Part shown: piece after piece, positions 15,596 to 22,931 of the stretch
Position numbering within the stretch: the first letter of the stretch is position 1
Layout: each line of letters begins with the position of its first letter
NCBI GenBank assembly: GCA_039026555.1
Contig: JBCCMB010000023.1
Span: 1-26,513 of the forward strand
DNA length: 26,513 nucleotides
Direction of reading: 5' to 3'
From: JBCCMB01 sp039026555
Lineage (GTDB): Bacteria > Pseudomonadota > Alphaproteobacteria > Caulobacterales > Hyphomonadaceae
Position numbers and translations under genes: made by a program
Notes under the pieces: model-generated
Databases searched by the model: none
What the model was told of the DNA's origin: nothing
The model's input: only the letters and a program-made list of their open reading frames with translations

Positions 15596-16594
15596 ATGAC
15601 CGCCGCCAATTACGACGTCGTCGCCCTGGGAAACGCCATCATGGATGTCATCGCGCAGGTGGACGACGCCTTCCTCGTCGAGATGGACATCGCAAAGGCC
15701 AGGATGAACATGATCGACGAAGCGCGCGCCGAAATGCTCTACCAAGCGCTCCCGGCGGAGCGGCTGGAAACATCAGGCGGATCGGCGGGCAATACGATTG
15801 CAGGCCTCAAAAGCTTTGGCGGCTCCGGCGCTTACATGGGCAAGGTTGCGGATGACGAGATCGGCGCCGCCTATGTCGCCGATATGGCGCGGATCGGCGT
15901 TCCGTTTTTCGGCGCGCCGCTCAAGAACGGGGTCGCGACCGCAAGATCCATGATCGCCGTAACGCCAGACGGCGAGCGCTCCATGAACACTTATCTGGGC
16001 GCGTCGACCGAATTCTCCGCTGACGACGTTGTTCAGGACGTCATTCAATCGGCGCAATGGCTTTATCTGGAAGGATATTTATTCGACAAGCCGGCCGCAA
16101 AAGCCGCTTTTGTGAGAGCGTCTGAGATCGCCGCCGCCGCAGACCGGAAAGTCGCCATAACGCTGTCCGACGTTTTTTGCGTCGAGCGCCATCGTGAGGC
16201 GTTCCTTCATTTAGTGCGCACGCATGTTGATCTCGTCTTCGCGAATGAGGCCGAATTGCTGTCGCTCTATGAGAGCGACGATTTCGACGCCGCTATCGAC
16301 GCGCTTCGAAAAGATACGTCCCTGGCCGCGATCACGCGCTCCGAAAAAGGCTCGGTGATCATCGACGGCGACGACACTTGGTCGGTGACGACGCCGCAAG
16401 TAGACAGGCTGGTGGACGCCACCGGCGCCGGCGACCAATACGCAGCCGGGTTCCTATACGGGATCACGCATGGGTTCAGCGCCGGCGACAGCGCACGATT
16501 GGGCCATATCGCGGCCGCGGAAGTGATTTCCCATTACGGCCCTCGACCGGAAACATCTTTGGCCGATCTCGCAAAATCCGAAGGCCTGCTCTAG
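15596..16594 (+). CDS. PfkB-family carbohydrate kinase, adenosine kinase-like
   Basis: A 332-residue ribokinase-fold kinase. Seen: the N-terminal VVALGNAIMDVIAQVDD, the substrate loop SGGSAGNTIAGL (60-71), GKVADDEIG, the E-x2-E-like ANEAELLSLY and the C-terminal signature DATGAGDQYAAGF, where D280 is the catalytic base and GAG forms the anion hole. Such proteins are annotated as adenosine kinases in alphaproteobacteria and would phosphorylate adenosine to AMP in purine salvage, but motifs alone do not exclude another sugar or nucleoside. AAGGA eight bases upstream sets the start. Its stop shares CTAG with the convergent isomerase gene. Confidence 0.85.
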   Translation: MTAANYDVVALGNAIMDVIAQVDDAFLVEMDIAKARMNMIDEARAEMLYQALPAERLETSGGSAGNTIAGLKSFGGSGAYMGKVADDEIGAAYVADMARIGVPFFGAPLKNGVATARSMIAVTPDGERSMNTYLGASTEFSADDVVQDVIQSAQWLYLEGYLFDKPAAKAAFVRASEIAAAADRKVAITLSDVFCVERHREAFLHLVRTHVDLVFANEAELLSLYESDDFDAAIDALRKDTSLAAITRSEKGSVIIDGDDTWSVTTPQVDRLVDATGAGDQYAAGFLYGITHGFSAGDSARLGHIAAAEVISHYGPRPETSLADLAKSEGLL

Positions 16595-17178
16595 GCCGTC
16601 AGCGCCTCTTCTACAAAATCGAGCCGGTCCTGGCCGAAGAACATCTCGTCGCCGACGAAAAAAGTGGGCGCGCCGAACGCGCCGCGCTGGATCGCTTCTT
16701 CCGTCGTCTCCTTGAGCGCGTCCTTGTTCTTTTCATCGGCGGCGGCGGCCCAGAACGCCTTAACGTCCACCCCGCCCTCCGCTAGCGTGGACGAGAGCAC
16801 ATCCCTGTCGCCCACATTGATCGGCTCGACCCAACACGCCTTTACCGCGACATCGAATAGCGTATCGCCCTCCGGCGTTCCCACCCAAGCGCTCAACGCG
16901 CGCTGAATGGCCAAAGTGTTCATCGGGAAATGCGGGTTGGGCGACATTGGCACGCCATAACGCTTTGCGAAACGGTTTAGATCCCCATTCATCCAAACGC
17001 CTTTAGCCGGAACCGTCGCCGGAGGTCGATTTCCGGTGGCTTGCATCACGCCGCCAAGGAAGAAGGGTCGCGGGTTTAAGGTCGCGCCCGTCCTTTCGAT
17101 CAGCGATGGCAGCTGGGTCGACGCAAGGTAGACGGTCGGGCTGACCACATCAAAAAAGAACTCCAGCGTTTTCGCCAT
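16591..17178 (-). CDS. 2-hydroxychromene-2-carboxylate isomerase family (DsbA-fold, kappa-GST-like)
   Basis: A 195-residue thioredoxin-fold protein of the family that includes the naphthalene-pathway isomerase HCCA and kappa-class glutathione transferases. Seen: the N-terminal EFFFDVVSPTVYLAS, where S13 takes the glutathione-activating position, RPFFLGGVMQATGN, and the late GAFGAPTFFVGDEMFFGQDRLDFVEE with the cis-proline loop. A glutathione-dependent isomerase or transferase is likely; the substrate is unknown, and no aromatic degradation genes are nearby. GGGAGG six bases upstream supports the ATG at 17178 over an upstream start at 17262. It is divergent from an HxlR regulator, which probably controls it. 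Confidence 0.85.
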   Translation of the reverse strand: MAKTLEFFFDVVSPTVYLASTQLPSLIERTGATLNPRPFFLGGVMQATGNRPPATVPAKGVWMNGDLNRFAKRYGVPMSPNPHFPMNTLAIQRALSAWVGTPEGDTLFDVAVKACWVEPINVGDRDVLSSTLAEGGVDVKAFWAAAADEKNKDALKETTEEAIQRGAFGAPTFFVGDEMFFGQDRLDFVEEALTA

Positions 17179-17196
17179 TATCGCCTCCCAAATCTT

Positions 17197-17225
17197 GAAC
17201 TTGATTGTTAGTTCCCAATTAGAAC
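17197..17225. promoter_or_regulatory. Candidate HxlR operator in the divergent region
   Basis: Three alternating half-sites: GAACT (17197-17201), AGTTC (17210-17214) and GAAC (17222-17225). The first pair form a perfect 5-bp inverted repeat with an 8-base spacer, and GTTC/GAAC (17211-17225) a second with a 7-base spacer. It lies just upstream of the isomerase ribosome site and 48 bases before the regulator start. HxlR proteins bind such dyads as dimers; the assignment is inference. Confidence 0.45.
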
Positions 17226-17273
17226 CATATCTGCGTTTGCGTCCAGGGCTAAATCGGTTCAATAATCAGACTT

Positions 17274-17609
17274 ATGAAATGGGATGATTTATCTGAGAAT
17301 TATTGCCCGGTCGCGCGGACACTATCGATCGTGGGCGATCGATGGACATTGCTGATTATCCGAGATTGCTTTTTTGGTCTCAGCAAGTTTAGCGAGTTTC
17401 AAAACAGCCTCGGCATCACGCGGCATTTGCTGTCGGAACGCCTGAAACGTTTGGTCGAGGCGGAAATCTTGGAAAAGCGCCAATATCAAGATCGGCCGCC
17501 GCGCGATGAATACGTCCTCACCGCACGGGGCCGCGACCTTGCCGATACGCTGCATGCGCTCAAAAAATGGGGCCGCACGCACATGCCGGTCCGCCGCAGC
17601 GCCGGCTAA
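17274..17609 (+). CDS. HxlR-family winged-helix transcriptional regulator
   Basis: A 111-residue regulator. The conserved HxlR start is clear: NYCPVARTLSIVGDRWTLLIIRDCFFG with the family cysteine (C11), then FSEFQNSLGITRHLLSERLKRLVEAEILEKR as the recognition helix-turn-helix, and the wing YQDRPPRDEYVLTARGRDL. HxlR proteins usually sense electrophiles, oxidants or aromatic compounds, some through this N-terminal cysteine, and often control the divergent gene, here the DsbA-fold isomerase. No strong ribosome site precedes the ATG, so translation may be weak or leaderless. Confidence 0.9.
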   Translation: MKWDDLSENYCPVARTLSIVGDRWTLLIIRDCFFGLSKFSEFQNSLGITRHLLSERLKRLVEAEILEKRQYQDRPPRDEYVLTARGRDLADTLHALKKWGRTHMPVRRSAG

Positions 17610-17613
17610 GCGC

Positions 17614-17632
17614 GGTTAACTTGACATTAACC
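17614..17632 (+). promoter_or_regulatory. Palindrome overlapping a TTGACA box upstream of the Panacea operon
   Basis: GGTTAA (17614-17619) and TTAACC (17627-17632) are perfect inverted arms around CTTGACA, which includes a consensus -35 hexamer TTGACA (17621-17626). A repressor bound here would cover the -35 box. A good -10 was not found; the hexamer 17 bases downstream is poor. The site ends 22 bases before the antitoxin start. Confidence 0.5.
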
Positions 17633-17654
17633 AGGAATACTGGATGTTCTTGTT

Positions 17655-18236
17655 ATGGTCTTGGATAGAGATTTTCAATTCAACAAAGAGAAATTCAGAG
17701 ACGTTGTTCACTGGATTTGCGAACGATTTGAAGATACGCCCGACAAGCTTGGGAGAACAAAGCTTCACAAGCTATTATATTTTTCAGATATGTTTCATTA
17801 TCTAGACACAGGCAGCCCGCTCACTGGGGTCGATTACTTAAAGCAGCCATATGGACCAACTGCTAGACATCTAGGAGCGACACTCGTTGATCTTGTGGAT
17901 TCTGGAACAGTAGATATTGTTAGAAGAAATTACTTCGGCTACAATAAGTACGACTTCCACGTGAAGTCTTTTTTGCGTAGCAATCTGATTAGTGAGAAAG
18001 AGAAATTTCTCCTTAGCGAAGTTTGTGATTTTGCTGGAGAGAAGAGCGCTAAAGAAATCAGCGACATAAGTCACAAAGACCCTTGGGATAGCGTGGCTAT
18101 GGGAGAAGTAATCCCGTACGATACTGCGCCGCTTTTGCTGCCAAGGCGGGCGCCTACGGAACAGGACGTATCTTGGGCAAACAATGCTGTCAGCAAGATA
18201 ATCCAGGGCGAAACACATGGCCCTTGGGCAAATTGA
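17655..18236 (+). CDS. Panacea (DUF4065, SocA-like) domain antitoxin
   Basis: A 193-residue Panacea-domain protein. Diagnostic stretches: TKLHKLLYFSDMFHYLDTG (35-53), PLTGVDY (55-61), the YGP at 66-68, and a later SHKDPWDSV (139-147), in the order typical of SocA/GepA-like proteins. Panacea domains act as antitoxins for many unrelated toxins; Caulobacter SocA instead delivers its toxin SocB to ClpXP. No separate DNA-binding domain is obvious. The next gene starts 20 bases before this one ends, the usual toxin-antitoxin arrangement. Composition is far more AT-rich than the neighbours (23 of 60 bases are G or C at 17761-17820), pointing to horizontal transfer. The start has only a weak ribosome site; the family-like N-terminus supports it. 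Confidence 0.85.
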   Translation: MVLDRDFQFNKEKFRDVVHWICERFEDTPDKLGRTKLHKLLYFSDMFHYLDTGSPLTGVDYLKQPYGPTARHLGATLVDLVDSGTVDIVRRNYFGYNKYDFHVKSFLRSNLISEKEKFLLSEVCDFAGEKSAKEISDISHKDPWDSVAMGEVIPYDTAPLLLPRRAPTEQDVSWANNAVSKIIQGETHGPWAN

Positions 18237-18519
18237 GTATAGCCCGCTGGCGGAAGCCGCAATATCTACCTCAGCATTGGACCAGTCCGACATCCTGCGC
18301 CTTAAGCGGCAATTAGAAATCTACATAGATAAATTTGGCGCAGCAGAAGCCGCGCTCTCACCGTTATCTTTGCCCGATAGAAGCTTCTATGTCGCTCGCG
18401 CGAACGCCACGCTTGGGCGGAAAATGCGGCTCTTGTGGGAACAGGCCGGAATCGACATCATCGTCTGGCACGTCGATGTGTTTGAATTTGATGAAGCTAT
18501 AGATTTTGAAGATTTTTAG
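18217..18519 (+). CDS. Unknown 100-residue protein, probable toxin paired with the Panacea antitoxin
   Basis: I do not recognise the family. The protein starts inside the Panacea gene (20-base overlap), so the two are translated together. Features: a helical region at about 22-46 (DQSDILRLKRQLEIYIDKFG), SLPDRSFYVARANATLGRKMRLLWEQAGID (51-80), and an acidic C-terminus rich in Phe and Asp. No transmembrane segment, no obvious nuclease or alarmone-synthetase motif. Position and size suggest the toxin of a PanAT or SocAB-type system. QLEIY (32-36) loosely resembles the sliding-clamp-binding pentapeptide QL[SD]LF, notable because Caulobacter SocB binds DnaN, but the match is imperfect. It ends 16 bases from the convergent grpE stop. 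Toxin activity is inferred from context only. Confidence 0.7.
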   Translation: MALGQIEYSPLAEAAISTSALDQSDILRLKRQLEIYIDKFGAAEAALSPLSLPDRSFYVARANATLGRKMRLLWEQAGIDIIVWHVDVFEFDEAIDFEDF

Positions 18520-18535
18520 AGCTCCGGCTTTTTGA

Positions 18536-19195
18536 CTAGGCTTTCGTATCCAAAATTTCTCCGGGCGTGCTGGCGGTATCCACAGCTTCCGGCGCGGGCT
18601 CTATCGGCGCCTCAGCCGCCGGCGCGCCGGAGCTGACGGCGACCATGGCCGCGCGCAAAGTGCGGTCGCCGATCTTCCAGCCGGATTGGAAGGTCGAAGC
18701 GACGCTTCCGCTTGGGTATTCCGACGGGATTTGGCTGACCGCCTGGTGCTGGTTGGGATCGAAAGCGGCGCCCGGCGCGGCGTCGATGGCGGACACGCCG
18801 TTTCGCGCCAGAACCGCATGTAGATCTTTTTGCGTCAGCTCCACGCCTTCCAGCAATTTTTGGCCCGGCTCAGACAAATCTGCGCGCGCATCGACCGACA
18901 AGACTTCAAGCGCGCGCGCGAGATTGTCGGACACAGGCAGCAAATCCTTGGCGAATTTCTCGATCGCATACACACGCTCGTCCGCCAACTGACGTTCGCT
19001 ACGCTTGCGGACATTGTCTGTCTCGGCCAAAGCGCGCATCAACTGGTCTTTTAGCACGCCAACTTCGGTTTGCAGCGCAAGGATGGGGTCGTCGTCAACC
19101 AGGGGCTCAGACGCTTCGGGCGTTTCCACAGCATCGGGGCCGACCGCCTCCTGTGTTTCGGGCTCCTCGCCGTTCGGCGTCGTCTCGTCGGTCAT
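18536..19195 (-). CDS. grpE: GrpE nucleotide exchange factor
   Basis: Releases ADP from DnaK so that substrate is let go; a homodimer that also acts as a heat sensor. Layout is standard: an acidic disordered N-terminus (1-40), a long coiled coil (about 40-95, with QLMRALAETDNVRKRSERQ), then the four-helix and beta-wing part with GVELTQKDLHAVLARNGV, FDPNQHQAVSQIPS and the signature GWKIGDRTLRAAMVAVS. The C-terminal tail beyond about residue 188 is acidic and proline/alanine-rich. At 219 residues it is normal. The ATG overlaps the hrcA stop as ATGA, so it is translationally coupled to hrcA. Confidence 0.95.
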   Translation of the reverse strand: MTDETTPNGEEPETQEAVGPDAVETPEASEPLVDDDPILALQTEVGVLKDQLMRALAETDNVRKRSERQLADERVYAIEKFAKDLLPVSDNLARALEVLSVDARADLSEPGQKLLEGVELTQKDLHAVLARNGVSAIDAAPGAAFDPNQHQAVSQIPSEYPSGSVASTFQSGWKIGDRTLRAAMVAVSSGAPAAEAPIEPAPEAVDTASTPGEILDTKA

Positions 19196-20286
19196 CCTTC
19201 GTCCTTTCGTCCCTCCAGGCCGCGTCGGTCCAGCAATCGGCCGACCGCCTGGGCGGTGTAGTCAACCATCGGTATTACTCGCGCATAATTCAGCCGGGTC
19301 GGGCCGATAACGCCCAACGCCCCGATCACTTTGCGCTCGGCGTTCATATAGGGAGCCACAACCATTGAGGAACCCGATAAACTGAAAAGCGGGTTCTCAG
19401 CACCGATAAAAAGCCGCACGCCGTCGCCGTCCTGCGCCCCATCGAGCACCTGGATCAAGTTTTCTTTGCGCTCCAGCTCCACGAAAAGGTCGCGCACGCG
19501 CTCCAAATCTTCGGCGGCCTGCGCATCCTCAATGAGATTGGCTCGCCCGCGCACGATGAGCGAGCGACCCCGCGTCGGGTCCTCGCCGGACCATTGCGCC
19601 ACGCCGCTTTCGACCAAGCCGGCGGCCGCAGCATCCAGGGCTGCACGGCGCTCGCTTAGCTCTTTTTTGACGAAGTCGATGGCCTCGGGAAGCGTGCGGC
19701 CCTTCATTCGCGCATTCAGGTAATTGCCCGCTTCCGTCAACGCCGAGGATGGCAAGCCCGCCGGCAAATGCAGCAAACGATTTTCAACGTCGTCATCCTC
19801 GTTGACGATGATGGCGAGCGCTTGCTGTGGGGAGATAGCGACAAATTCGACATGTTTCACCGCAGCCTCATGCTTAGGGCTAAAGACAAGCCCCGCCCCG
19901 CCGGCCAGCCCTGAAAGTAATTCAGACGCCTCGGACAGCATGTTGTCCGCCCTGCCCTCGCCTGATCCAACGAGACGCGCGTCGATCTCGCGGCGCTCAT
20001 CAGAATTGAGCTCGCCTACTTGCAACAATCCGTCGACGAAAACGCGCAATCCGGCGTGTGTCGGCAAGCGCCCGGCGCTGGCGTGTGGCGCGTCCAACAA
20101 TCCCAGCTCCGCTAGATCCGACATCACGTTTCGGATCGACGCCGGCGATAGGGAGACGCCCCGCCGCGCAATCGTGCGCGACCCCACCGGTTCGCCGGTC
20201 TGCAGATAGGTCTCGACGATCTCGCGAAATATGCTGCGCGAGCGCTCGTCCATCCGCGCGAGGGTTGAAAGGGGATTTTCCGTCAT
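19192..20286 (-). CDS. hrcA: Heat-inducible transcription repressor HrcA
   Basis: A 364-residue repressor that binds CIRCE operators at groESL and dnaK-type genes and is kept active by GroEL. Seen: the winged-helix start MDERSRSIFREIVETYLQTGEPVGSRTIARR, LSPASIRNVMSDLAELGLL and the wing HASAGRLPTHAGLRVFVDGLL, then the GAF-like inserted domain and the C-terminal GALGVIGPTRLNYARVIPMVDYTA. The start is placed at 20286 (MTENPLST); an open frame to 20409 adds 41 unlikely residues. No CIRCE sequence is visible between hrcA and rph, so this operon is probably not autoregulated here. It is followed immediately by grpE. Confidence 0.94.
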   Translation of the reverse strand: MTENPLSTLARMDERSRSIFREIVETYLQTGEPVGSRTIARRGVSLSPASIRNVMSDLAELGLLDAPHASAGRLPTHAGLRVFVDGLLQVGELNSDERREIDARLVGSGEGRADNMLSEASELLSGLAGGAGLVFSPKHEAAVKHVEFVAISPQQALAIIVNEDDDVENRLLHLPAGLPSSALTEAGNYLNARMKGRTLPEAIDFVKKELSERRAALDAAAAGLVESGVAQWSGEDPTRGRSLIVRGRANLIEDAQAAEDLERVRDLFVELERKENLIQVLDGAQDGDGVRLFIGAENPLFSLSGSSMVVAPYMNAERKVIGALGVIGPTRLNYARVIPMVDYTAQAVGRLLDRRGLEGRKDEG

Positions 20287-20426
20287 CGGGATGAAAATAT
20301 GGCGCTGATCGCGCCAGCGCAATGTCGACGGGCGCGCTTTGAAACGTGTGGCCGGCGCGAAACCGCAATAGACGTCTCTCCGCCGATCGGCTACCGCAAT
20401 GCCAACCATAATGAGGGAGCCAGATT

Positions 20427-21155
20427 ATGACCGTCACCCGCCCATCGGGACGCGCCGCCGACGCATTAAGGCATGTTACTCTTGAGACCGGCGTCTCGCG
20501 CTATGCGGAAGGCTCGTGCCTCGCCAAATTCGGCGAAACCCATGTGCTTTGCACCGCGAGTTGGCAATCCGATGTGCCGCGCTGGATGAAGGGCTCGGGC
20601 GAAGGCTGGGTGACCGGCGAATACGGCATGCTGCCTCGCGCGACGCACACGCGCGGCCGCCGCGAGGCCGCCGCCGGCAAACAATCCGGCCGTACGCAGG
20701 AAATTCAGCGCTTGATCGGCCGCGCCTTGCGATCTGTGACGGATCTCAAAGTGCTGGGAGAGAACCAAATCACGCTGGATTGCGACGTCATCCAAGCCGA
20801 TGGCGGAACGCGTACCGCCGCGATCACCGGGGGCTATGTGGCGCTGGCTTTGGCGTGCCGGTATTTAAAAGACGAAGGCGTTATCACATCAGATCCGATG
20901 ACGTCGCAAGCGGCCGCCATTTCGTGCGGCGTTTATGATGATGTTCCAGTGTTGGATCTGGACTATGCGGAAGATTCCAACGCCATGGTGGACGCCAATT
21001 TCGTGATGTCGTCCGACGGGCGTATCATTGAGGTGCAAGGTACGGGCGAAGAACGCCCCTTCTCGCAAGATGAATTCGCCGCGCTGATGGGCCTCGCCGC
21101 CAAGGGCTGCGGAGACTTATTCGAGCTGCAAAAGGCGGCGATTGAGAGCGCTTAG
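20427..21155 (+). CDS. rph: Ribonuclease PH
   Basis: A phosphate-dependent 3'-5' exoribonuclease that trims tRNA precursors; a hexamer in the cytoplasm. Full length (242 residues) with family signatures: the N-terminal RPSGRAADALRHVTLETGVSRYAEGS, GWVTGEYGMLPRATHTR, the phosphate-site arginines in QSGRTQEIQRLIGRALR, DCDVIQADGGTRTAAITGG and the late EVQGTGEERPFS. GAGGGAG about seven bases before the ATG gives a strong ribosome site. It is divergent from hrcA, a neighbour pairing common in alphaproteobacteria. Confidence 0.96.
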   Translation: MTVTRPSGRAADALRHVTLETGVSRYAEGSCLAKFGETHVLCTASWQSDVPRWMKGSGEGWVTGEYGMLPRATHTRGRREAAAGKQSGRTQEIQRLIGRALRSVTDLKVLGENQITLDCDVIQADGGTRTAAITGGYVALALACRYLKDEGVITSDPMTSQAAAISCGVYDDVPVLDLDYAEDSNAMVDANFVMSSDGRIIEVQGTGEERPFSQDEFAALMGLAAKGCGDLFELQKAAIESA

Positions 21156-21183
21156 CTCAGGACCTTATGCTTTGGGGGGGCAA

Positions 21184-21723
21184 ATGGACCGCGCAGACTT
21201 GTTGATGCAAATATATGACGAGCAAACAAACCACGCACGTCACCATGAAAGTTTACGGGTGAATATCGTATCCGTGATTCTAACCCTAGGATCGCTCGTC
21301 ATCGCGGTTATTTGCCATGATGGCGGCATTTTTAGGGATGATATTCCGATAATCGTTTTTTTGGGCTGTTTAGGTCTTTTCGGCTACATCGCGTCGATGA
21401 AGCATTACGAGCGCAATCGCCTTCACGTAGCGCGCGCGCAGGTCATGCGTGAGATGGCCGAAGATTCGCTTGGCGCCGACGATATCGGCGACGCGCTTCG
21501 TAAAGCCGGAAAAGAGCACGAAAAAGCATATTCGTTCCAAAGCGGATATATTAGACTGAAATATGTTTGGGCGATCGCCCCTTTGCTTCTGTCACTTGCA
21601 GCGATCGGACTTGGCGTCATTGCGAGTTTCTCCGAACACGACGACGAGGAAGTCGAACTTGGGCGCCAGCTGGAGCTTAGTCCGCCGGAGCTAGAGGCGG
21701 TATGTGCGATAAAACCAGCATGA
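21184..21723 (+). CDS. Unknown three-helix membrane protein
   Basis: A 179-residue protein of no family I can name. Hydrophobic segments lie at about 26-44, 55-71 and 128-148. A charged N-terminal helix (IYDEQTNHARHHESLR) precedes the first, and a long charged helix (KHYERNRLHVARAQVMREMAED) follows the second; the C-terminus is acidic. This two-plus-one layout with amphipathic helices beside the membrane recalls 2TM effector-type proteins of some defence systems, but no partner sensor or nucleotidyltransferase is nearby, so that is only a resemblance. The ATG at 21184 follows a G7 run; an upstream TTG at 21142 inside rph is less likely. It lies 28 bases after rph and may be co-transcribed. 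Confidence 0.65.
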   Translation: MDRADLLMQIYDEQTNHARHHESLRVNIVSVILTLGSLVIAVICHDGGIFRDDIPIIVFLGCLGLFGYIASMKHYERNRLHVARAQVMREMAEDSLGADDIGDALRKAGKEHEKAYSFQSGYIRLKYVWAIAPLLLSLAAIGLGVIASFSEHDDEEVELGRQLELSPPELEAVCAIKPA

Positions 21724-21769
21724 CGGATATGGATTGAACGACCGGCTAAGCGCAACAAGGAGACATCAT

Positions 21770-21994
21770 ATGAGACAATTGGGCCTCGCGCTCCTTGCGC
21801 TCCCGCTCGCAGGCTGCGCATCCTTTGCGGACAGTCTTTACGAGGCCGCGCTCGAAAGCGGCAAATCCTGCAAAGAAATCGAACGCATGTGCCGCCGCGA
21901 TTGCGATGATCAGGACGATCGCGGGGCCTGCGAATTCGATTGTTTCAATGACCGCATTTTCTGCGACGCGGAAGAAAATGACCGCGAAGACTAA
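21770..21994 (+). CDS. Small cysteine-patterned lipoprotein with twin CX3C motifs
   Basis: A 74-residue protein. The signal is clear: MRQ, a leucine/alanine core and the lipobox LAGC, so C16 should be lipidated. The acidic mature part holds six cysteines in an almost mirror-symmetric order, C-x6-C-x3-C-x8-C-x3-C-x6-C, ending in an acidic tail. Two CX3C motifs on presumed helices suggest a disulfide-stapled helical hairpin, as in small Tim or CHCH proteins of mitochondria, though homology is not claimed. AAGGAG seven bases upstream fixes the ATG at 21770; upstream in-frame ATG at 21734 is unsupported. Function is unknown. It converges on the desaturase gene three bases away. Confidence 0.75.
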   Translation: MRQLGLALLALPLAGCASFADSLYEAALESGKSCKEIERMCRRDCDDQDDRGACEFDCFNDRIFCDAEENDRED

Positions 21995-21997
21995 CGC

Positions 21998-22915
21998 TTA
22001 TTCCGCGGCGACCATGTTTGGAGCATCCTCGCGGATGGCGCGCCGCAAAACATCGGCATAGCTGCTCGCGATGCAGTCAAACCCGCGATAATAGCCGCGC
22101 GACGACAGCAATCGGTGCATTTCCGGTAGATTATAGCCCGGCACCGCTGCGAAATGATGATGCTCCAAATGAAAGTTGACGCTGTTCGGCGCGATGAAAA
22201 TGCGCTCGATCCAATTGGCGCGCGTCGTGCCTGTATTTTCGCGTGGATCGCTGCTCAGCCGGTTGATCGCAACGCCATGCTCTCCGATCAGCCGCAGACG
22301 CACAATCGCTGGATAGGCGAACAAGCGCGCCGCCCACCACAAGGCGTACGCCCAAAGCGCGCCAACCGCCGCGAGGCTGGCGAGCAAAACCACATGAAAC
22401 GCCAACCAGGGCGCATGCTTGGGAAGTCTGAATTTCTTCAGCTCGTAAATCGTATCTCGAACGCCCGTTTGGCCGGTGAAATCTCGGATAAATTTGCGGC
22501 GCAAACTGTCGCGCGTCACCGGATAGCCTTTGACCAGCGTCAAATCTGGGTCTTCCTTAGTGCCCGCATATTTGTGGTGTTTCAGATGATAGGCGCGATA
22601 GGCGTAGACCGAGACGTTAATGGGGCCGCCGGTCAGCCAATGCCCGACAAAATCATTCAGCCGCTGGCTCTTGTAAAACGCGTTATGCGCGCAGTCGTGG
22701 TTGAGCACGGCCAAACCCAATTGGCGCCCGCCCAATAATAGGATCGATGCGAGAATACTCAGCGGATTGGGCCAGATGATTGCAAGCGCGAAGGCGCCGA
22801 CAATCATCGCCCAATTGCCGATCAAGGACAGCGTGGCCTTCACGGCTGACGGCGTGCTTAAGCGCCGCAATTCATCTTTCGATAGCGCGTCGGCGAGCTT
22901 GGCCGCGTCCGTCAT
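21998..22915 (-). CDS. Membrane fatty acid desaturase family protein
   Basis: A 305-residue integral membrane di-iron desaturase or hydroxylase. All three histidine boxes are present: HDCAHN (73-78), HLKHH (110-114) and HLEHH (249-253), with hydrophobic segments at about 30-70 and 170-205 and an extra histidine in GEHG (H213). It would introduce a double bond or hydroxyl into an acyl chain or similar lipid with an electron donor; regiospecificity and substrate cannot be read. With fabAB in the same window the cell has both anaerobic and possible oxygen-dependent routes to unsaturated lipids. The start at 22915 is supported by GGAGG six bases upstream. A perfect hairpin lies just upstream of that ribosome site. 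Confidence 0.88.
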   Translation of the reverse strand: MTDAAKLADALSKDELRRLSTPSAVKATLSLIGNWAMIVGAFALAIIWPNPLSILASILLLGGRQLGLAVLNHDCAHNAFYKSQRLNDFVGHWLTGGPINVSVYAYRAYHLKHHKYAGTKEDPDLTLVKGYPVTRDSLRRKFIRDFTGQTGVRDTIYELKKFRLPKHAPWLAFHVVLLASLAAVGALWAYALWWAARLFAYPAIVRLRLIGEHGVAINRLSSDPRENTGTTRANWIERIFIAPNSVNFHLEHHHFAAVPGYNLPEMHRLLSSRGYYRGFDCIASSYADVLRRAIREDAPNMVAAE

Positions 22916-22931
22916 GGCCGCCTCCATCATG

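Noticed and set aside
15122..15609. Open frames on both strands between fabB and the PfkB gene
   Set aside because: Overlapping frames of similar length on both strands, no recognisable domain and no good ribosome sites; typical of GC-rich non-coding DNA.
20287..20426. CIRCE operator expected near hrcA
   Set aside because: No TTAGCACTC / GAGTGCTAA type dyad was found in the hrcA-rph gap.
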